Shown: in pieces, positions 1-8,252 of the stretch
How positions within the stretch are numbered: position 1 is the stretch's first letter
Layout of the letters: each line of letters starts with the position of its first letter
The notes under the pieces: model-generated
The model's input: the letters and a program-made list of their open reading frames with translations, nothing else
Told to the model about the DNA's origin: nothing
The model's database searches: none
Made by a program: the position numbers and the translations under genes
Source of the DNA: Pseudomonas fortuita
GTDB taxonomy: Bacteria > Pseudomonadota > Gammaproteobacteria > Pseudomonadales > Pseudomonadaceae
Direction of reading: 5' to 3'
NCBI RefSeq assembly: GCF_026898135.2
Contig: NZ_CP114035.2
Location: 2,087,501-2,151,500, forward strand
Length of the DNA: 64,000 bases

Positions 1-245
1 GCCAGGTGCGCGGTGTGGCTGGGCCGCTGCACCACCACCTGCTGGTCGGACAGGCGCCCAAGCACACGGCGTATCACGGTGCGGCTGACGCCAAAGGCAT
101 GGCCCAGCGCCTGCTCGGGCAACAGGGCGCCCGGTGGCAGGCGCTGTTCGAGAATGGCGTCGAACAGCCGAGGGTAGATTTGCTCGGCCGACAGACGGGT
201 TTCGCCAGCAGCCAGCAGGGCTGGCAGGTGGGGGGCGGCATTCAT
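1..245 (-). CDS. GntR-family transcriptional regulator, N-terminal part (cut by left window edge)
   Basis: Reading leftwards from an ATG at 245, the frame stays open to the window edge and gives 81 residues of a winged helix-turn-helix. Residues about 20-75 carry the GntR pattern: a helix (AEQIYPRLFDAIL), a 'PPGALLPEQALGHAFGVSRT' stretch, then 'VIRRVLGRLSDQQVV'. An AGGAG Shine-Dalgarno sits just upstream of the ATG. It begins 16 bp after the stop of the other GntR gene, so the two are probably co-transcribed. The effector domain (FCD in most such proteins) lies outside the window, so its ligand cannot be guessed. Confidence 0.8.
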   Translation of the reverse strand, partial: MNAAPHLPALLAAGETRLSAEQIYPRLFDAILEQRLPPGALLPEQALGHAFGVSRTVIRRVLGRLSDQQVVVQRPSHTAHL

Positions 246-261
246 GGTCGCTCTCCTGGGG

Positions 262-981
262 TCATGGGCGCGGGTGTTCGTCCGGGATGTTCAGCGGGAT
301 GCCCATGCGTTGGCCTTCGGCCAGAATGTGCTGGCGCATTTGGGCGCTGGCCTGGGCACTGTTGCGTTCGCGAATGGCGCGTACCACGGCTTCGTTTTCC
401 TTGAGCCGTGCTGCCAGGTGTTCGGGCGAATTGCGCAGCATGTCGGCACTTTGCTTCAAGGCATTACCGGTCTGTTGCACCACGCTCTGGAAGATCGGGT
501 TGGTGGTCAGGGTGAACAGCGCCTCATGGAAAGCGATGTAGGCTTTTACCCCGGCTTCGCTGTCATCGGCCTCCAGCGCTTCACGCATGTCCATCAAGGT
601 GAGGCGCAACTGGCCGACGTCCTGGCTATTGGCCGACTGCGCCACCAGCCCGACGATGAAAGGCTCGAGGGTGTAGCGCAGCTCCAGCACATCGGCCAGG
701 CTGGCCGCAGCACCGGTGTCCATGCCCTGTTCCTGAGTGACGGCGTCGGCATCCAGCACCAGGACGCCCTTGCCCGGCAGCGAGCGCACCAGGCCCAAGG
801 TTTCCAGTACGGTCACCGCTTCGCGCAGGCTGGGCCGGCTGATGCCCAGCTGTTCGGCCAGCTCGCGCTGGCCCGGCAGCATGTCGCCGGTGCGCCATTG
901 GCCCCGGGCCAGGGCCTGGCGCAGTTTTTCCACCACTGAGTTGACGACGGTCGATGAGCTGATCACGGTTCGCTCCTGCAA
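262..981 (-). CDS. GntR/FadR-family transcriptional regulator
   Basis: A 239-residue FadR-type regulator. Residues about 10-75 form the winged HTH ('VVEKLRQALARGQWRTGDMLPGQ', then 'ELAEQLGISRPSLREAVTVL'), followed by an all-helical FCD domain ('LADVLELRYTLEPFIVGLVA') that in this family binds a small carboxylate, often with a metal. It lies 29 bp downstream of the dicarboxylate symporter gene on the same strand, so the likely role is local control of that transporter in response to an organic acid. The ligand is not deducible from sequence. Two CTTACCGGT-type sites upstream of the transporter are candidate operators. Confidence 0.85.
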   Translation of the reverse strand: MQERTVISSSTVVNSVVEKLRQALARGQWRTGDMLPGQRELAEQLGISRPSLREAVTVLETLGLVRSLPGKGVLVLDADAVTQEQGMDTGAAASLADVLELRYTLEPFIVGLVAQSANSQDVGQLRLTLMDMREALEADDSEAGVKAYIAFHEALFTLTTNPIFQSVVQQTGNALKQSADMLRNSPEHLAARLKENEAVVRAIRERNSAQASAQMRQHILAEGQRMGIPLNIPDEHPRP

Positions 982-1010
982 GGGCCGGCGTCATCGCCGG
1001 CCACTTTCGG

Positions 1011-2324
1011 TCAAAATTCCTGTTGATGGTGCGTATTGGGCTGTTTGCGCGGGGTTGGGGTAAAGCCGAGCTTGCCGTCGAGCACGTTCTGCGCGCGTTC
1101 CAGGTCAATATCCTTTTCCCAGCGGGCGATGGCCACGGTGGCCACGCAGTTGCCAATCAGGTTGGTCAGCGCCCGGCCGATGCCCATGAACCAGTCCACC
1201 GCCAGCACCAGCACCAGGCCTACCACCGGGATTGCCGGCACGGCAGTCAGGGTGGCGGCGAGGATCACCAGTGCCGAGCCTGGGATGCCATGAGCCCCCT
1301 TGGAAGTCACCAGCGACACCAGCAGGATGGTCAGCAGGTCGGTCATTTCCAGCGGCGTGCCGGTCGCGTTGGCGATGAACACGATGGCCAAGGTCAGGTA
1401 GATGGAGAAACCGTCGAGGTTGAACGAGTAGCCGGTGGGGATCACCAGGCCGACCGTGGAACTGCCAATGCCCAGGTGCTCCAGCTTGCGCATGATCTGG
1501 GGAAGCACAGCGTCGGAAGACGCGGTACCAAGGACGATGGTCAGCTCCTCTCGCAGGTACTTGATCAACGGCAGCAGTTTCAGCCCCGACAGGCGCATCA
1601 CCGTACCCAGCACAATCAGCACGAAGCCGGCGCAGGTCAGGTAGAACAATGCCACCAAGCCGCCCAGGTGTTGCAGCGATTCCAGGCCGTACTTGCTGGT
1701 GGTAAAGGCGATGGCGCCGAATACGCCGATGGGGGCCAGGCGTACGATCATGCCCATGATGCGGAAGATCACATGGCTCAGCTCGTTGATAAGCCGCGAG
1801 ATACCGGCGGCCGAGTCACCTACCAGGTTCAGTGCACTACCGAACAGCACCGAGAACAGCAATACCTGAAGAATGTTGTTGTCGGCGAAGGCACCTACCA
1901 CGGAGGTGGGGATCAGGTCCATGAAGAACGCCGTGGCGCCATGGATGTGCTGGCCGCGCTCGGCCAGGCCATTGGCATCGGCGCTGGATAACTGGTCCAG
2001 GTGGATGTTGGCACCGCTGCCGATGCCACTGCTGAAAGCGAACACCAGACCGATCACCAGCGCCAGAGTGGTCAGCACTTCAAAGTAGATCACCGACTTC
2101 AGGCCGATGCGTCCGACCTTTTTCAGGTCGCCCGCGCCCGAGATGCCGCTCACCACCACACAGAACACGATCAGGCCGATGAGCATCTTGATCAGCTTGA
2201 TGAACCCGTCGCCGAGGGGTTTGAGTTGCAGGGAAAGGTCGGGAAAACTGAGACCGCAGGCGATGCCGAGGGCAAGGCCGAGCACGACTTGCAGGAATAT
2301 CGAACGCGAGCACCATTTGAGCAT
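1011..2324 (-). CDS. dctA: DctA-like C4-dicarboxylate:cation symporter (DAACS family)
   Basis: An inner-membrane symporter of 437 residues, close to the usual DctA length (about 430), expected to import succinate, fumarate or malate with protons or sodium. The N-terminus 'SIFLQVVLGLALGIACG', the hairpin motif 'TSKGAHGIPGSALVILAATL' and the C-terminal 'ALTNLIGNCVATVAIARWEKDID' are DAACS signatures. The chosen ATG at 2324 begins 'MLKWCSRS' as in DctA; a frame-consistent extension of 14 codons upstream looks unlikely. The SGSGF of classical DctA is replaced by PGSAL, so it may be a paralogue with shifted substrate range. Two GntR regulators follow it. Confidence 0.85.
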   Translation of the reverse strand: MLKWCSRSIFLQVVLGLALGIACGLSFPDLSLQLKPLGDGFIKLIKMLIGLIVFCVVVSGISGAGDLKKVGRIGLKSVIYFEVLTTLALVIGLVFAFSSGIGSGANIHLDQLSSADANGLAERGQHIHGATAFFMDLIPTSVVGAFADNNILQVLLFSVLFGSALNLVGDSAAGISRLINELSHVIFRIMGMIVRLAPIGVFGAIAFTTSKYGLESLQHLGGLVALFYLTCAGFVLIVLGTVMRLSGLKLLPLIKYLREELTIVLGTASSDAVLPQIMRKLEHLGIGSSTVGLVIPTGYSFNLDGFSIYLTLAIVFIANATGTPLEMTDLLTILLVSLVTSKGAHGIPGSALVILAATLTAVPAIPVVGLVLVLAVDWFMGIGRALTNLIGNCVATVAIARWEKDIDLERAQNVLDGKLGFTPTPRKQPNTHHQQEF

Positions 2325-2400
2325 GGGGGGAGTCTCTGATCGGTGTCCTTGCTTCGGTAGCCGCACGGGGCGAAAGAGCGCAGGACTTAATTATTGTGGT

Positions 2401-2483
2401 CTTACCGGTTTGTTCAGCGCGAAGCCATAAAAGCGCGAAAAATCCGACATTGCAAGGGTTTTTGGCCTTACCGGTCTGACCAG
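2401..2483. promoter_or_regulatory. Candidate GntR operator pair upstream of dctA
   Basis: CTTACCGGTTTG at 2401-2412 and CTTACCGGTCTG at 2467-2478 are direct copies 66 bp apart. The second continues to CGGTCTGACCA, close to the TGGTCTGACCA type of site bound by several FadR-subfamily regulators such as LldR. That a neighbouring GntR protein binds here is inference. Confidence 0.4.
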
Positions 2484-2710
2484 TTATGGGGCACTCTGGC
2501 TTGCCAGGCTCTAGTTCGGTGCGCGCCATGCAGGTGGCTCGTACGAAATTGTGCAGGGCTTGACCAGCGCCTCAAGGGCTTTGCAATCAGCTTGCCAAGC
2601 CCAGCCAAGGGCCTTGAATAATAGATAACGCCATGATCCGTAAGGTTTATTTGCTTTATGTGTTGGGGCTCGTAGAATCCGCGCCTGACTGGGCAGTCAC
2701 CAAGCAGGTG

Positions 2711-2735
2711 TTTGCGGGATTATTTATCCCGCAAA
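2711..2735. promoter_or_regulatory. Perfect inverted repeat in the aer leader
   Basis: TTTGCGGGAT and ATCCCGCAAA form 10-bp perfect arms around a TATTT loop, 48 bp before the aer GTG. No T-tract follows, so it is more likely an operator or an mRNA structure than an ordinary terminator. Confidence 0.5.
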
Positions 2736-2782
2736 ACGCTCGGTAGCAGCCGCCTGGCACCCCCCATGAATGGAGTCTCACT

Positions 2783-4348
2783 GTGCGTCTCAACTTGCCG
2801 GTAACCCCGGTCGAGCAACGTTTTCCCTCTGATCAGCGGCTCATTTCCGCTACCGATACCGCCAGCCTGATCACCTATTGCAACCCCGAATTCGCCGCCA
2901 TCAGCGGCTACAGCGACGCTGAACTGATCGGCAGCCCGCACAACCTGGTGCGCCACCCGGACATGCCGCCGGCGGTGTACGAACTGATGTGGCGCTACCT
3001 GAAGGCTGGCAAGAGCTGGATGGGTATCGTCAAGAATCGCTGCCGCAACGGCGACTACTACTGGGTCAACGCCTATGTCACGCCGATTCTCGAAGGTGGG
3101 CGGGTGGTGGGCTATGAGTCGGTAAGGGTGTGCCCCACGCGTGAGCAGGTGGCACGCGCCGAGGCCCTGTATGCGCGGATGCGTGCCGGCCAGGCGGCAC
3201 TGTCGGTACCGCGCCGGCTGAGCATGCTGGTGCAGGCCTTGGCCTTGCCACTGGCCGGCGGGCTGCTGGCGCTGGGCGCCAACCAGCTGTGGCCTGGCCT
3301 GGTGGGGCAGGGGCTGACCGTGGGGTTGTTCCTGGCCTACGGGCTGTGGGCGCACAACGCCATCGGACGCCGGATGCAACAGGTGGTCGAGGGTGCCGAA
3401 GGTACCTTCGCCGACCCGGTCGCGGCCTTGACCTACAGCGACCTGCCTGGCGCTGCCGGGCAACTGCAACTGATGCTGATCAGCGAAGAAGCGCGCCTGA
3501 AAACCGCGTTGACGCGGTTGAGCGACCTGGCCGGGCAAATGGCCGTGGCGGCCCACGATGCCGGGCAGTTGTCACGCAGCACTGAGGCGGCGTCGCTGGA
3601 GCAGCGCGCAGAAACCGATCTGAGTGCCACAGCGATGAACCAGATGGCGGCCTCCATCGGTGAAGTGGCCAACCACGTGCACTTGACTGCTGCCGAAGCC
3701 CGCACTGCGCACCAGTTGGCCGAACAGGGTAGCCAGGTGGCCGATGCCAGTGGCGCGGCGATTCGCACCTTGGCCAGCACCGTAACCCAGATCAACCAGG
3801 CGGTCAGCCACCTGGCCGGTCAGACCGGTGCCATCGCCGAAGCTGCCGGGATGATCCGCGGTATTGCCGAACAGACCAACCTGCTGGCCCTCAACGCAGC
3901 CATTGAAGCTGCGCGTGCGGGCGAACAAGGCCGTGGTTTCGCCGTGGTTGCCGACGAGGTACGTGCACTGGCTGACAAGACCCGCCAGTCAACACTGCAC
4001 ATCCAGGCCATCATCGACACCTTGCGCACTGGCGCCGAGGAGGCCGTGGCCATTGCCAGCCAAGGCATCATTGGCGCCGAGCAAGGTGTTGCTCAGGTCC
4101 AGGAAGCCCGGCAGGCATTGCATGGCATTCGTGACGCGGTGCAGCGTATCAGTGACATGAGCCAGCAGATGGCGACCGCCTCGCAGCAGCAGTCGGCGGT
4201 GGCAGAAGACGTTTCGCGGCAGATCAACGGCGTAGCCGGAATTGCCCAGCATAGCGCTCACAGCGCCAACGCCGCCGCCTCGCGCGGCGCCGAACTGGAA
4301 CAGGTGTGCGCCGGATTGCGCGCCCTGGTGGAGCGCTTCAACCGCTAA
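2783..4348 (+). CDS. aer: Aer-type aerotaxis/energy-taxis chemoreceptor (PAS + methyl-accepting domain)
   Basis: A 521-residue soluble-sensor chemoreceptor. Residues about 15-125 are an Aer-type PAS domain ('[17 protein letters not shown]', '[16 protein letters not shown]', '[13 protein letters not shown]'), which in Aer binds FAD and reports redox or oxygen state. A hydrophobic hairpin at about 150-185 anchors it without a real periplasmic domain. The signalling domain carries the conserved hairpin '[38 protein letters not shown]'. The start is GTG with GGAG 7 bp upstream. It appears co-transcribed with the c-di-GMP gene 13 bp downstream. The arrangement matches what I recall as aer2-PP_2258 of P. 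putida KT2440. Confidence 0.93.
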   Translation: MRLNLPVTPVEQRFPSDQRLISATDTASLITYCNPEFAAISGYSDAELIGSPHNLVRHPDMPPAVYELMWRYLKAGKSWMGIVKNRCRNGDYYWVNAYVTPILEGGRVVGYESVRVCPTREQVARAEALYARMRAGQAALSVPRRLSMLVQALALPLAGGLLALGANQLWPGLVGQGLTVGLFLAYGLWAHNAIGRRMQQVVEGAEGTFADPVAALTYSDLPGAAGQLQLMLISEEARLKTALTRLSDLAGQMAVAAHDAGQLSRSTEAASLEQRAETDLSATAMNQMAASIGEVANHVHLTAAEARTAHQLAEQGSQVADASGAAIRTLASTVTQINQAVSHLAGQTGAIAEAAGMIRGIAEQTNLLALNAAIEAARAGEQGRGFAVVADEVRALADKTRQSTLHIQAIIDTLRTGAEEAVAIASQGIIGAEQGVAQVQEARQALHGIRDAVQRISDMSQQMATASQQQSAVAEDVSRQINGVAGIAQHSAHSANAAASRGAELEQVCAGLRALVERFNR

Positions 4349-4361
4349 GGCAGGATGCTTT

Positions 4362-6050
4362 ATGGATGATAACTATCGCGCGGCCGTAGATGCGGCCGCG
4401 ATCTTTTCCGAAACCGACCTGCGTGGGAACATCACCTACGTCAACCAGCAGTTCTGCAGCATCTCGGGCTACAGCCGTGAGGAGCTGCTGGGCGCCAACC
4501 ACCGCATCCTCAACTCCGGCCTGCACGAGCCGGCGTTCTTTGTCGGCATGTGGCGCGCCCTCGCCGCCGGGCGGGTGTGGAAGGGGGAGATCTGCAACCG
4601 GTCCAGAGACGGTTCGCTGTATTGGGTCGACAGCACAATGGTGCCACTGGTCGATCCGCTGACTGGCCAGGTGCGCAAGTATGTGTCGATCCGCTTTGAC
4701 GTCACCGAGAAGCGCCAGTTGCTGCATACCTTGCAGTGGCGGGTGGGTCACGATGTGCTGACGGGCCTGCCCAACCGTGCCTACCTCTCCGACCTGCTGA
4801 ACCAGGCCTTGGCCTACTCACGCCGCGAAGACATCTCGCTGGCGGTGTGCATGCTCGACCTGGATGGCTTCAAGGCGGTCAACGACGGTTACGGGCATGC
4901 CGTGGGCGACCTGCTGCTGGTGGAAGTGGCGCAGCGCTTGAAGGGTATCCTGCGAGGGGGTGATGCCGTGGCCCGGTTGTCGGGTGACGAGTTTGTGCTG
5001 ATCCTGCGCCATGTTGATGATGAGCGCCAGCTGCATGCAGCCCTGAGGCGGGTGTTGCGGGCATTGGCGGCGCCCTGTGTGGTACGTGAACACACGCTGT
5101 CGCTCAGCGCCAGTATTGGCGTGACCCTGTACCCGCAGGATGACGAAGATGCCGATACGCTGGTACGCCACGCCGACCAGGCCATGTATCTGGCCAAGCA
5201 GCGCGGGCGCAACCGCTATCACCTGTTCGACGTATCGCAGGAGCAGGAGCTCAAGGCTACCCACCAGACGGTGGCGCGGGTGCGACGGGCACTGACCGAC
5301 CGCGAGCTGTGCCTGTATTACCAGCCCAAGGTGAACCTGCGCAGTGGTCAGGTGCTGGGCTTCGAGGGCTTGCTGCGCTGGCAGCGGCCTGGCCGGGGCG
5401 TGGTGCCGCCCGGCGACTTTTTGCCTTGGGTTGAGCAGACCGACCTGATCGTTGAAATCGGCGAGTGGGTGATCGGCCAGGCGCTGAGTCAGTTGCAGGC
5501 CTGGGGGCGGCAGGGGCAGCCTTGGTCATTGAGTGTGAATATTGCGGCGCGGCATTTACAGCGCAGTGACTTTACCGAGCGGCTGCAGCAGCTGTTGGCA
5601 GAGTACCCGGAGGTGAACCCGTCCCGGCTTGACCTGGAAATCGTCGAGTCAGTGGCCATCGACAACCTGCAGCACGTCAGCCGCTGCCTGGATGCCTGTC
5701 GTGCACTGGGCGTGCGCTTTTCGCTGGACGATTTCGGCACCGGCTATTCGTCGTTGAGTTACCTGAAACGCTTGCCCACCCAGACGATCAAGATCGATCA
5801 GTCGTTCGTGCGCGACATCCTGCACGACCAGGACGACCTTGCGCTGACCGCCGCCGTCATCGGCCTGGCGCGAGCCTTCGGTCGCGAGGTGGTAGCCGAA
5901 GGGCTGGAGAGTGTGGAGCACGGCAGGGTGCTGATGGGCCTGGGCTGCGAGCTGGCGCAAGGTTATTGCATTGCCAGGCCGATGCCGGCCGGCGAAGTGC
6001 AAGCCTGGGCGCAGGCCTACCGGCAGCCGGTGCAGTGGCGCCAGCCCTGA
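4362..6050 (+). CDS. PAS-GGDEF-EAL bifunctional c-di-GMP signalling protein
   Basis: A 562-residue protein that may both make and degrade cyclic di-GMP. The PAS domain covers about 5-125 ('YVNQQFCSISGYSREELLG'). The GGDEF domain has SGDEF at about 207, a permitted variant, preceded five residues earlier by RGGD, an intact RxxD inhibitory I-site. The EAL domain has EGL in place of EAL but retains the partner residues in 'LSVNIAARHL', 'LDLEIVES', 'SLDDFGTGYSSLSYLK' and 'VVAEGLE'. Start ATG at 4362 follows AAGGCAGGA, 13 bp after aer. Coupling to an aerotaxis receptor suggests motility control. The P. putida homologue is reported to affect motility. Confidence 0.92.
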   Translation: MDDNYRAAVDAAAIFSETDLRGNITYVNQQFCSISGYSREELLGANHRILNSGLHEPAFFVGMWRALAAGRVWKGEICNRSRDGSLYWVDSTMVPLVDPLTGQVRKYVSIRFDVTEKRQLLHTLQWRVGHDVLTGLPNRAYLSDLLNQALAYSRREDISLAVCMLDLDGFKAVNDGYGHAVGDLLLVEVAQRLKGILRGGDAVARLSGDEFVLILRHVDDERQLHAALRRVLRALAAPCVVREHTLSLSASIGVTLYPQDDEDADTLVRHADQAMYLAKQRGRNRYHLFDVSQEQELKATHQTVARVRRALTDRELCLYYQPKVNLRSGQVLGFEGLLRWQRPGRGVVPPGDFLPWVEQTDLIVEIGEWVIGQALSQLQAWGRQGQPWSLSVNIAARHLQRSDFTERLQQLLAEYPEVNPSRLDLEIVESVAIDNLQHVSRCLDACRALGVRFSLDDFGTGYSSLSYLKRLPTQTIKIDQSFVRDILHDQDDLALTAAVIGLARAFGREVVAEGLESVEHGRVLMGLGCELAQGYCIARPMPAGEVQAWAQAYRQPVQWRQP

Positions 6051-6122
6051 GCGGCCACCCGCGGAGGGTGGTAAAGACTCAGGCCTGCCAGCGTGCTGCC
6101 AGCGCATTGCTTATGGGCAAAA

Positions 6123-6155
6123 AAAACGGCACCTGCCAGAGGTGCCGTTTTCACA
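6123..6155. terminator. Bidirectional terminator between the GGDEF-EAL gene and folD
   Basis: AAAACGGCACCT and AGGTGCCGTTTT form 12-bp arms around GCCAG. A-rich and T-rich flanks on the two sides let it serve both convergent genes. Confidence 0.85.
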
Positions 6156-6165
6156 TCACGTACTG

Positions 6166-7020
6166 TTACTTATGCAGCTCTTCCGCCGCATACAGCGTGT
6201 TTTCCAGCAGGCAGGCCCGGGTCATCGGCCCGACGCCACCCGGCACCGGGGTGATCCAGCCAGCGCGCGGCAGGGCGGTCTCGTAGACCACGTCGCCCAC
6301 CAGCTTGCCGTCTTCCTGGCGGTTGATGCCCACGTCAATGACGATGGCGCCTTCCTTGACCCACTCCCCCTTGACCAGGCCCGGCTTGCCGGCAGCCACA
6401 ACCACCAGGTCGGCACGCCCGACATGGCCGGCCAGGTCCTTGGTGAAGCGGTGGCAGACGGTCACGGTGCAGCCGGCCAGCAGCAGCTCCATGGCCATCG
6501 GGCGACCCACGATGTTGGAGGCGCCGACGATGACCGCATCCATGCCGTACAGGTCCTGACCAGTGCTTTCCAGCAGGGTCATGATGCCTTTCGGTGTGCA
6601 TGGGCGCAGCAGCGGGATGCGTTGGGCCAGGCGGCCTACGTTGTACGGGTGGAAGCCGTCCACGTCCTTGTCCGGGCGAATGCGCTCGAGCAGCAGCGAG
6701 GCGTCCAGGTGCTCCGGCAGCGGCAGTTGCAGCAGGATGCCATCTACGGCCGGGTCGTCGTTGAGGCGATCGATCAGCTCGGTCAGGGCCTGCTGCGAAG
6801 TGTCGCTGGGCAGGTCGAATGCCTGCGAAATGAAACCGACCTCTTCGCAGTCCTTGCGCTTGTGCGAGACATAGACTTGCGAGGCGGGGTCGGTGCCGAC
6901 CAGGATCACTGCCAGGCCCGGCGTACGCAGGCCTTGCTGGCGACGCTCCACGACACGTTGAGCGATCTGCTTGCGCAGGCTGGCGGCGATCGCCTTGCCA
7001 TCGATTAGGTGTGCAGTCAT
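6166..7020 (-). CDS. folD: Bifunctional methylene-THF dehydrogenase / methenyl-THF cyclohydrolase FolD
   Basis: Cytosolic one-carbon enzyme that oxidises 5,10-methylene-THF with NADP and hydrolyses the product to 10-formyl-THF. At 284 residues it has the family length. Visible motifs are the '[15 protein letters not shown]' segment with the active-site lysine, the substrate loop 'GILLQLPLP', and the Rossmann segment '[15 protein letters not shown]'. The end motif '[19 protein letters not shown]' is the FolD C-terminal signature. The start '[12 protein letters not shown]' at 7020 aligns with other FolD proteins; six codons upstream another ATG (7038) is possible. No strong Shine-Dalgarno is visible before either. 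Confidence 0.97.
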   Translation of the reverse strand: MTAHLIDGKAIAASLRKQIAQRVVERRQQGLRTPGLAVILVGTDPASQVYVSHKRKDCEEVGFISQAFDLPSDTSQQALTELIDRLNDDPAVDGILLQLPLPEHLDASLLLERIRPDKDVDGFHPYNVGRLAQRIPLLRPCTPKGIMTLLESTGQDLYGMDAVIVGASNIVGRPMAMELLLAGCTVTVCHRFTKDLAGHVGRADLVVVAAGKPGLVKGEWVKEGAIVIDVGINRQEDGKLVGDVVYETALPRAGWITPVPGGVGPMTRACLLENTLYAAEELHK

Positions 7021-7119
7021 AGACGCGTGATTAACCATCGAGAAGGAAACAATAAAGAACGCGTATTCTCGCACGACACGCGCCAAGGGCAAAGGCGGGT
7101 GGTCGGGCAAATCCCCTAA

Positions 7120-7190
7120 CCCCTTAAATAATTTAAATTTTTTTGAAAAAGGTGTTGACGACTTTCGGGGTCGCCTATAAGATTCGCCGC
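7120..7190 (+). promoter_or_regulatory. Promoter of the tRNA cluster
   Basis: TTGACG at 7155-7160 and TATAAGAT at 7176-7183 form a sigma-70 promoter. An AT-rich UP-like stretch lies at about 7123-7150. The GC-rich discriminator after the -10 (TCGCCGC) is typical of stringently controlled stable-RNA promoters. The first tRNA begins about 100 bp downstream. Confidence 0.7.
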
Positions 7191-7290
7191 ACTTGTCGGG
7201 CACAGCCTAGCACTGGTTGGCTAAGTCGGGCAGAATGAGTGGTTTAGCAGTTACCTGTTAATGACTTGTTCGGTTAGGCTTCAAGCTTAA

Positions 7291-7367
7291 GCGCCCGTAG
7301 CTCAGCTGGATAGAGCATCCGCCTTCTAAGCGGATGGTCGCAGGTTCGAGTCCTGCCGGGTGCGCCA
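7291..7367 (+). tRNA. tRNA-Arg (anticodon TCT)
   Basis: A 77-nt cloverleaf with acceptor arms GCGCCCG and CGGGTGC (one G-U pair), the D-loop TAGCTCAGCTGG, anticodon loop CTTCTAA in a TCCGC/GCGGA stem, TΨC arm GGTTCGAGTCC, and an encoded CCA. It reads AGA. Confidence 0.96.
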
Positions 7368-7401
7368 TTAGGCAGCTTGGGCAAGCAAGTAAAGTTGTAA
7401 T

Positions 7402-7489
7402 GCAATATGGTGGGCGTAGCTCAGTTGGTAGAGCGCTGGATTGTGATTCCAGTTGTCGTGGGTTCGATTCCCATCGTCCACCCCATATT
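7402..7489. repeat. 88-bp direct repeat carrying tRNA-His, copy 1
   Basis: This segment is repeated exactly at 7659-7746. The duplication includes the tRNA and 5-7 bp of flank on each side. The flanks AATATGG and CCATATT are complementary and would extend the acceptor stem in the precursor. Confidence 0.85.
7410..7485 (+). tRNA. tRNA-His (anticodon GTG), copy 1
   Basis: Acceptor arms GTGGGCG and CGTCCAC, anticodon loop TTGTGAT, discriminator C and encoded CCA. The extra G at 7409 pairs with the discriminator C, as is diagnostic for tRNA-His. It is identical to the second copy at 7667. Confidence 0.96.
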
Positions 7490-7493
7490 CTTC

Positions 7494-7528
7494 AAAGGCG
7501 CCTCGATAGCTTCTGGCGCCTTTGTTTT
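7494..7528 (+). terminator. Terminator-like hairpin between tRNA-His and tRNA-Leu
   Basis: AAAGGCGCC and GGCGCCTTT arms around a 12-nt loop, followed by GTTTT. It would end or attenuate the Arg-His transcript before tRNA-Leu. Confidence 0.7.
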
Positions 7529-7537
7529 AAGCGTTAC

Positions 7538-7622
7538 GCGGACGTGGTGAAATTGGTAGACACACTGGATTTAGGTTCCAGCGGCGCAAGCTGTAAGAGT
7601 TCGAGTCTCTTCGTCCGCACCA
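7538..7622 (+). tRNA. tRNA-Leu (anticodon TAG)
   Basis: An 85-nt class II tRNA with acceptor arms GCGGACG and CGTCCGC, anticodon stem CTGGA/TCCAG with loop TTTAGGT, a long variable arm (CGGCGCAAGCTG), TΨC arm AGTTCGAGTCT and encoded CCA. It reads CTA. Confidence 0.95.
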
Positions 7623-7658
7623 TGCTTCTGTAAAGCTGTACCGCAACATCGCAAGACC

Positions 7659-7746
7659 GCAATATGGTGGGCGTAGCTCAGTTGGTAGAGCGCTGGATTG
7701 TGATTCCAGTTGTCGTGGGTTCGATTCCCATCGTCCACCCCATATT
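7659..7746. repeat. 88-bp direct repeat carrying tRNA-His, copy 2
   Basis: Exact second copy of 7402-7489, offset by 257 bp, with tRNA-Leu between the copies. Confidence 0.85.
7667..7742 (+). tRNA. tRNA-His (anticodon GTG), copy 2
   Basis: Identical in sequence to the copy at 7410, including the G-1 nucleotide (7666) and encoded CCA. Confidence 0.96.
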
Positions 7747-7750
7747 TCAG

Positions 7751-7791
7751 AAAAGGCGCCTTGATCGTGAGATCGGGCGCCTTTTTGTTTT
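7751..7791 (+). terminator. Terminator of the tRNA cluster
   Basis: AAAAGGCGCC and GGCGCCTTTTT outer arms with an inner GATC/GATC pairing, followed by a T-rich run (TTTTTGTTTT). Confidence 0.85.
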
Positions 7792-7952
7792 GGCGCTGTG
7801 CGTGCCTTCCATGCGCTGAAAATGTCGTGGCGAACGCCCTCACCGTCAATTCACATCCGCCCCCTTGCAATCCTCTAGTGGCATCCCAATAAAAGCTGTT
7901 AGATTTCAGCCGGTTGAAACACCGGTCTTTTGGCCGGCAGAGGAACAGCCGA

Positions 7953-8252
7953 ATGATCGCAAAAGAATCCCGTCAGGCCCTGGCGCTACAGCGCTTCGCA
8001 GAGGCCAACCCGCAGTTGCTCGAGGAGATCCGCGAGCTGGATGCGCGCGAGCAGGCCCAGCAAATCGAGTGGGCGTTCGAGGACGCGGCCGAGGAGCAGG
8101 GCGTTCAGCCCTGGGAATTGGCGCTGCAATTGATTGCCGAAACCCCGGAGCAGCTGCAGGCCATGCGCCTGGAGACGCACCGCGAGGTGGCCGAGGCGCT
8201 GGGGATGGAGTGGGAAGAATATTGCCAGTTCAACGAAATCGAACCTGAATAA
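7953..8252 (+). CDS. Small conserved-looking protein of unknown function upstream of tig
   Basis: A 99-residue acidic, helix-rich protein without cysteine, signal peptide or membrane segment. Start ATG at 7953 follows AGAGGAA at good spacing. The sequence reads as heptad-like helices ('LALQRFAEANPQLLEEIRELDAREQAQQIEW') and ends with an acidic, Trp-containing tail ('MEWEEYCQFNEIEPE'). Codon use resembles the neighbours. I do not recognise a characterised family. It sits between the tRNA cluster and the trigger factor gene. Confidence 0.75.
   Translation: MIAKESRQALALQRFAEANPQLLEEIRELDAREQAQQIEWAFEDAAEEQGVQPWELALQLIAETPEQLQAMRLETHREVAEALGMEWEEYCQFNEIEPE

Larger units (their letters stand above)
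2325..2782. other. Intergenic region between divergent dctA and aer
   Basis: These 458 bp separate the divergent symporter and chemoreceptor genes. I see two CTTACCGGT(T/C)TG copies (2401 and 2467) near the symporter side and a perfect hairpin at 2711-2735 in the chemoreceptor leader. No convincing additional gene and no clear FliA or sigma-54 promoter was recognised. Confidence 0.5.

Noticed and set aside
4242-4361. A 40-codon N-terminal extension of the GGDEF-EAL protein
   Set aside because: It overlaps the end of aer in another frame, reads as arginine/proline-rich noise, and the ATG at 4362 has a proper Shine-Dalgarno.
7291-7742. Integrase or phage remnants next to the tRNA cluster
   Set aside because: The flanking DNA contains only folD, terminators and a small host-like gene; no integrase or repeated tRNA 3' end other than the full tRNA-His duplication.
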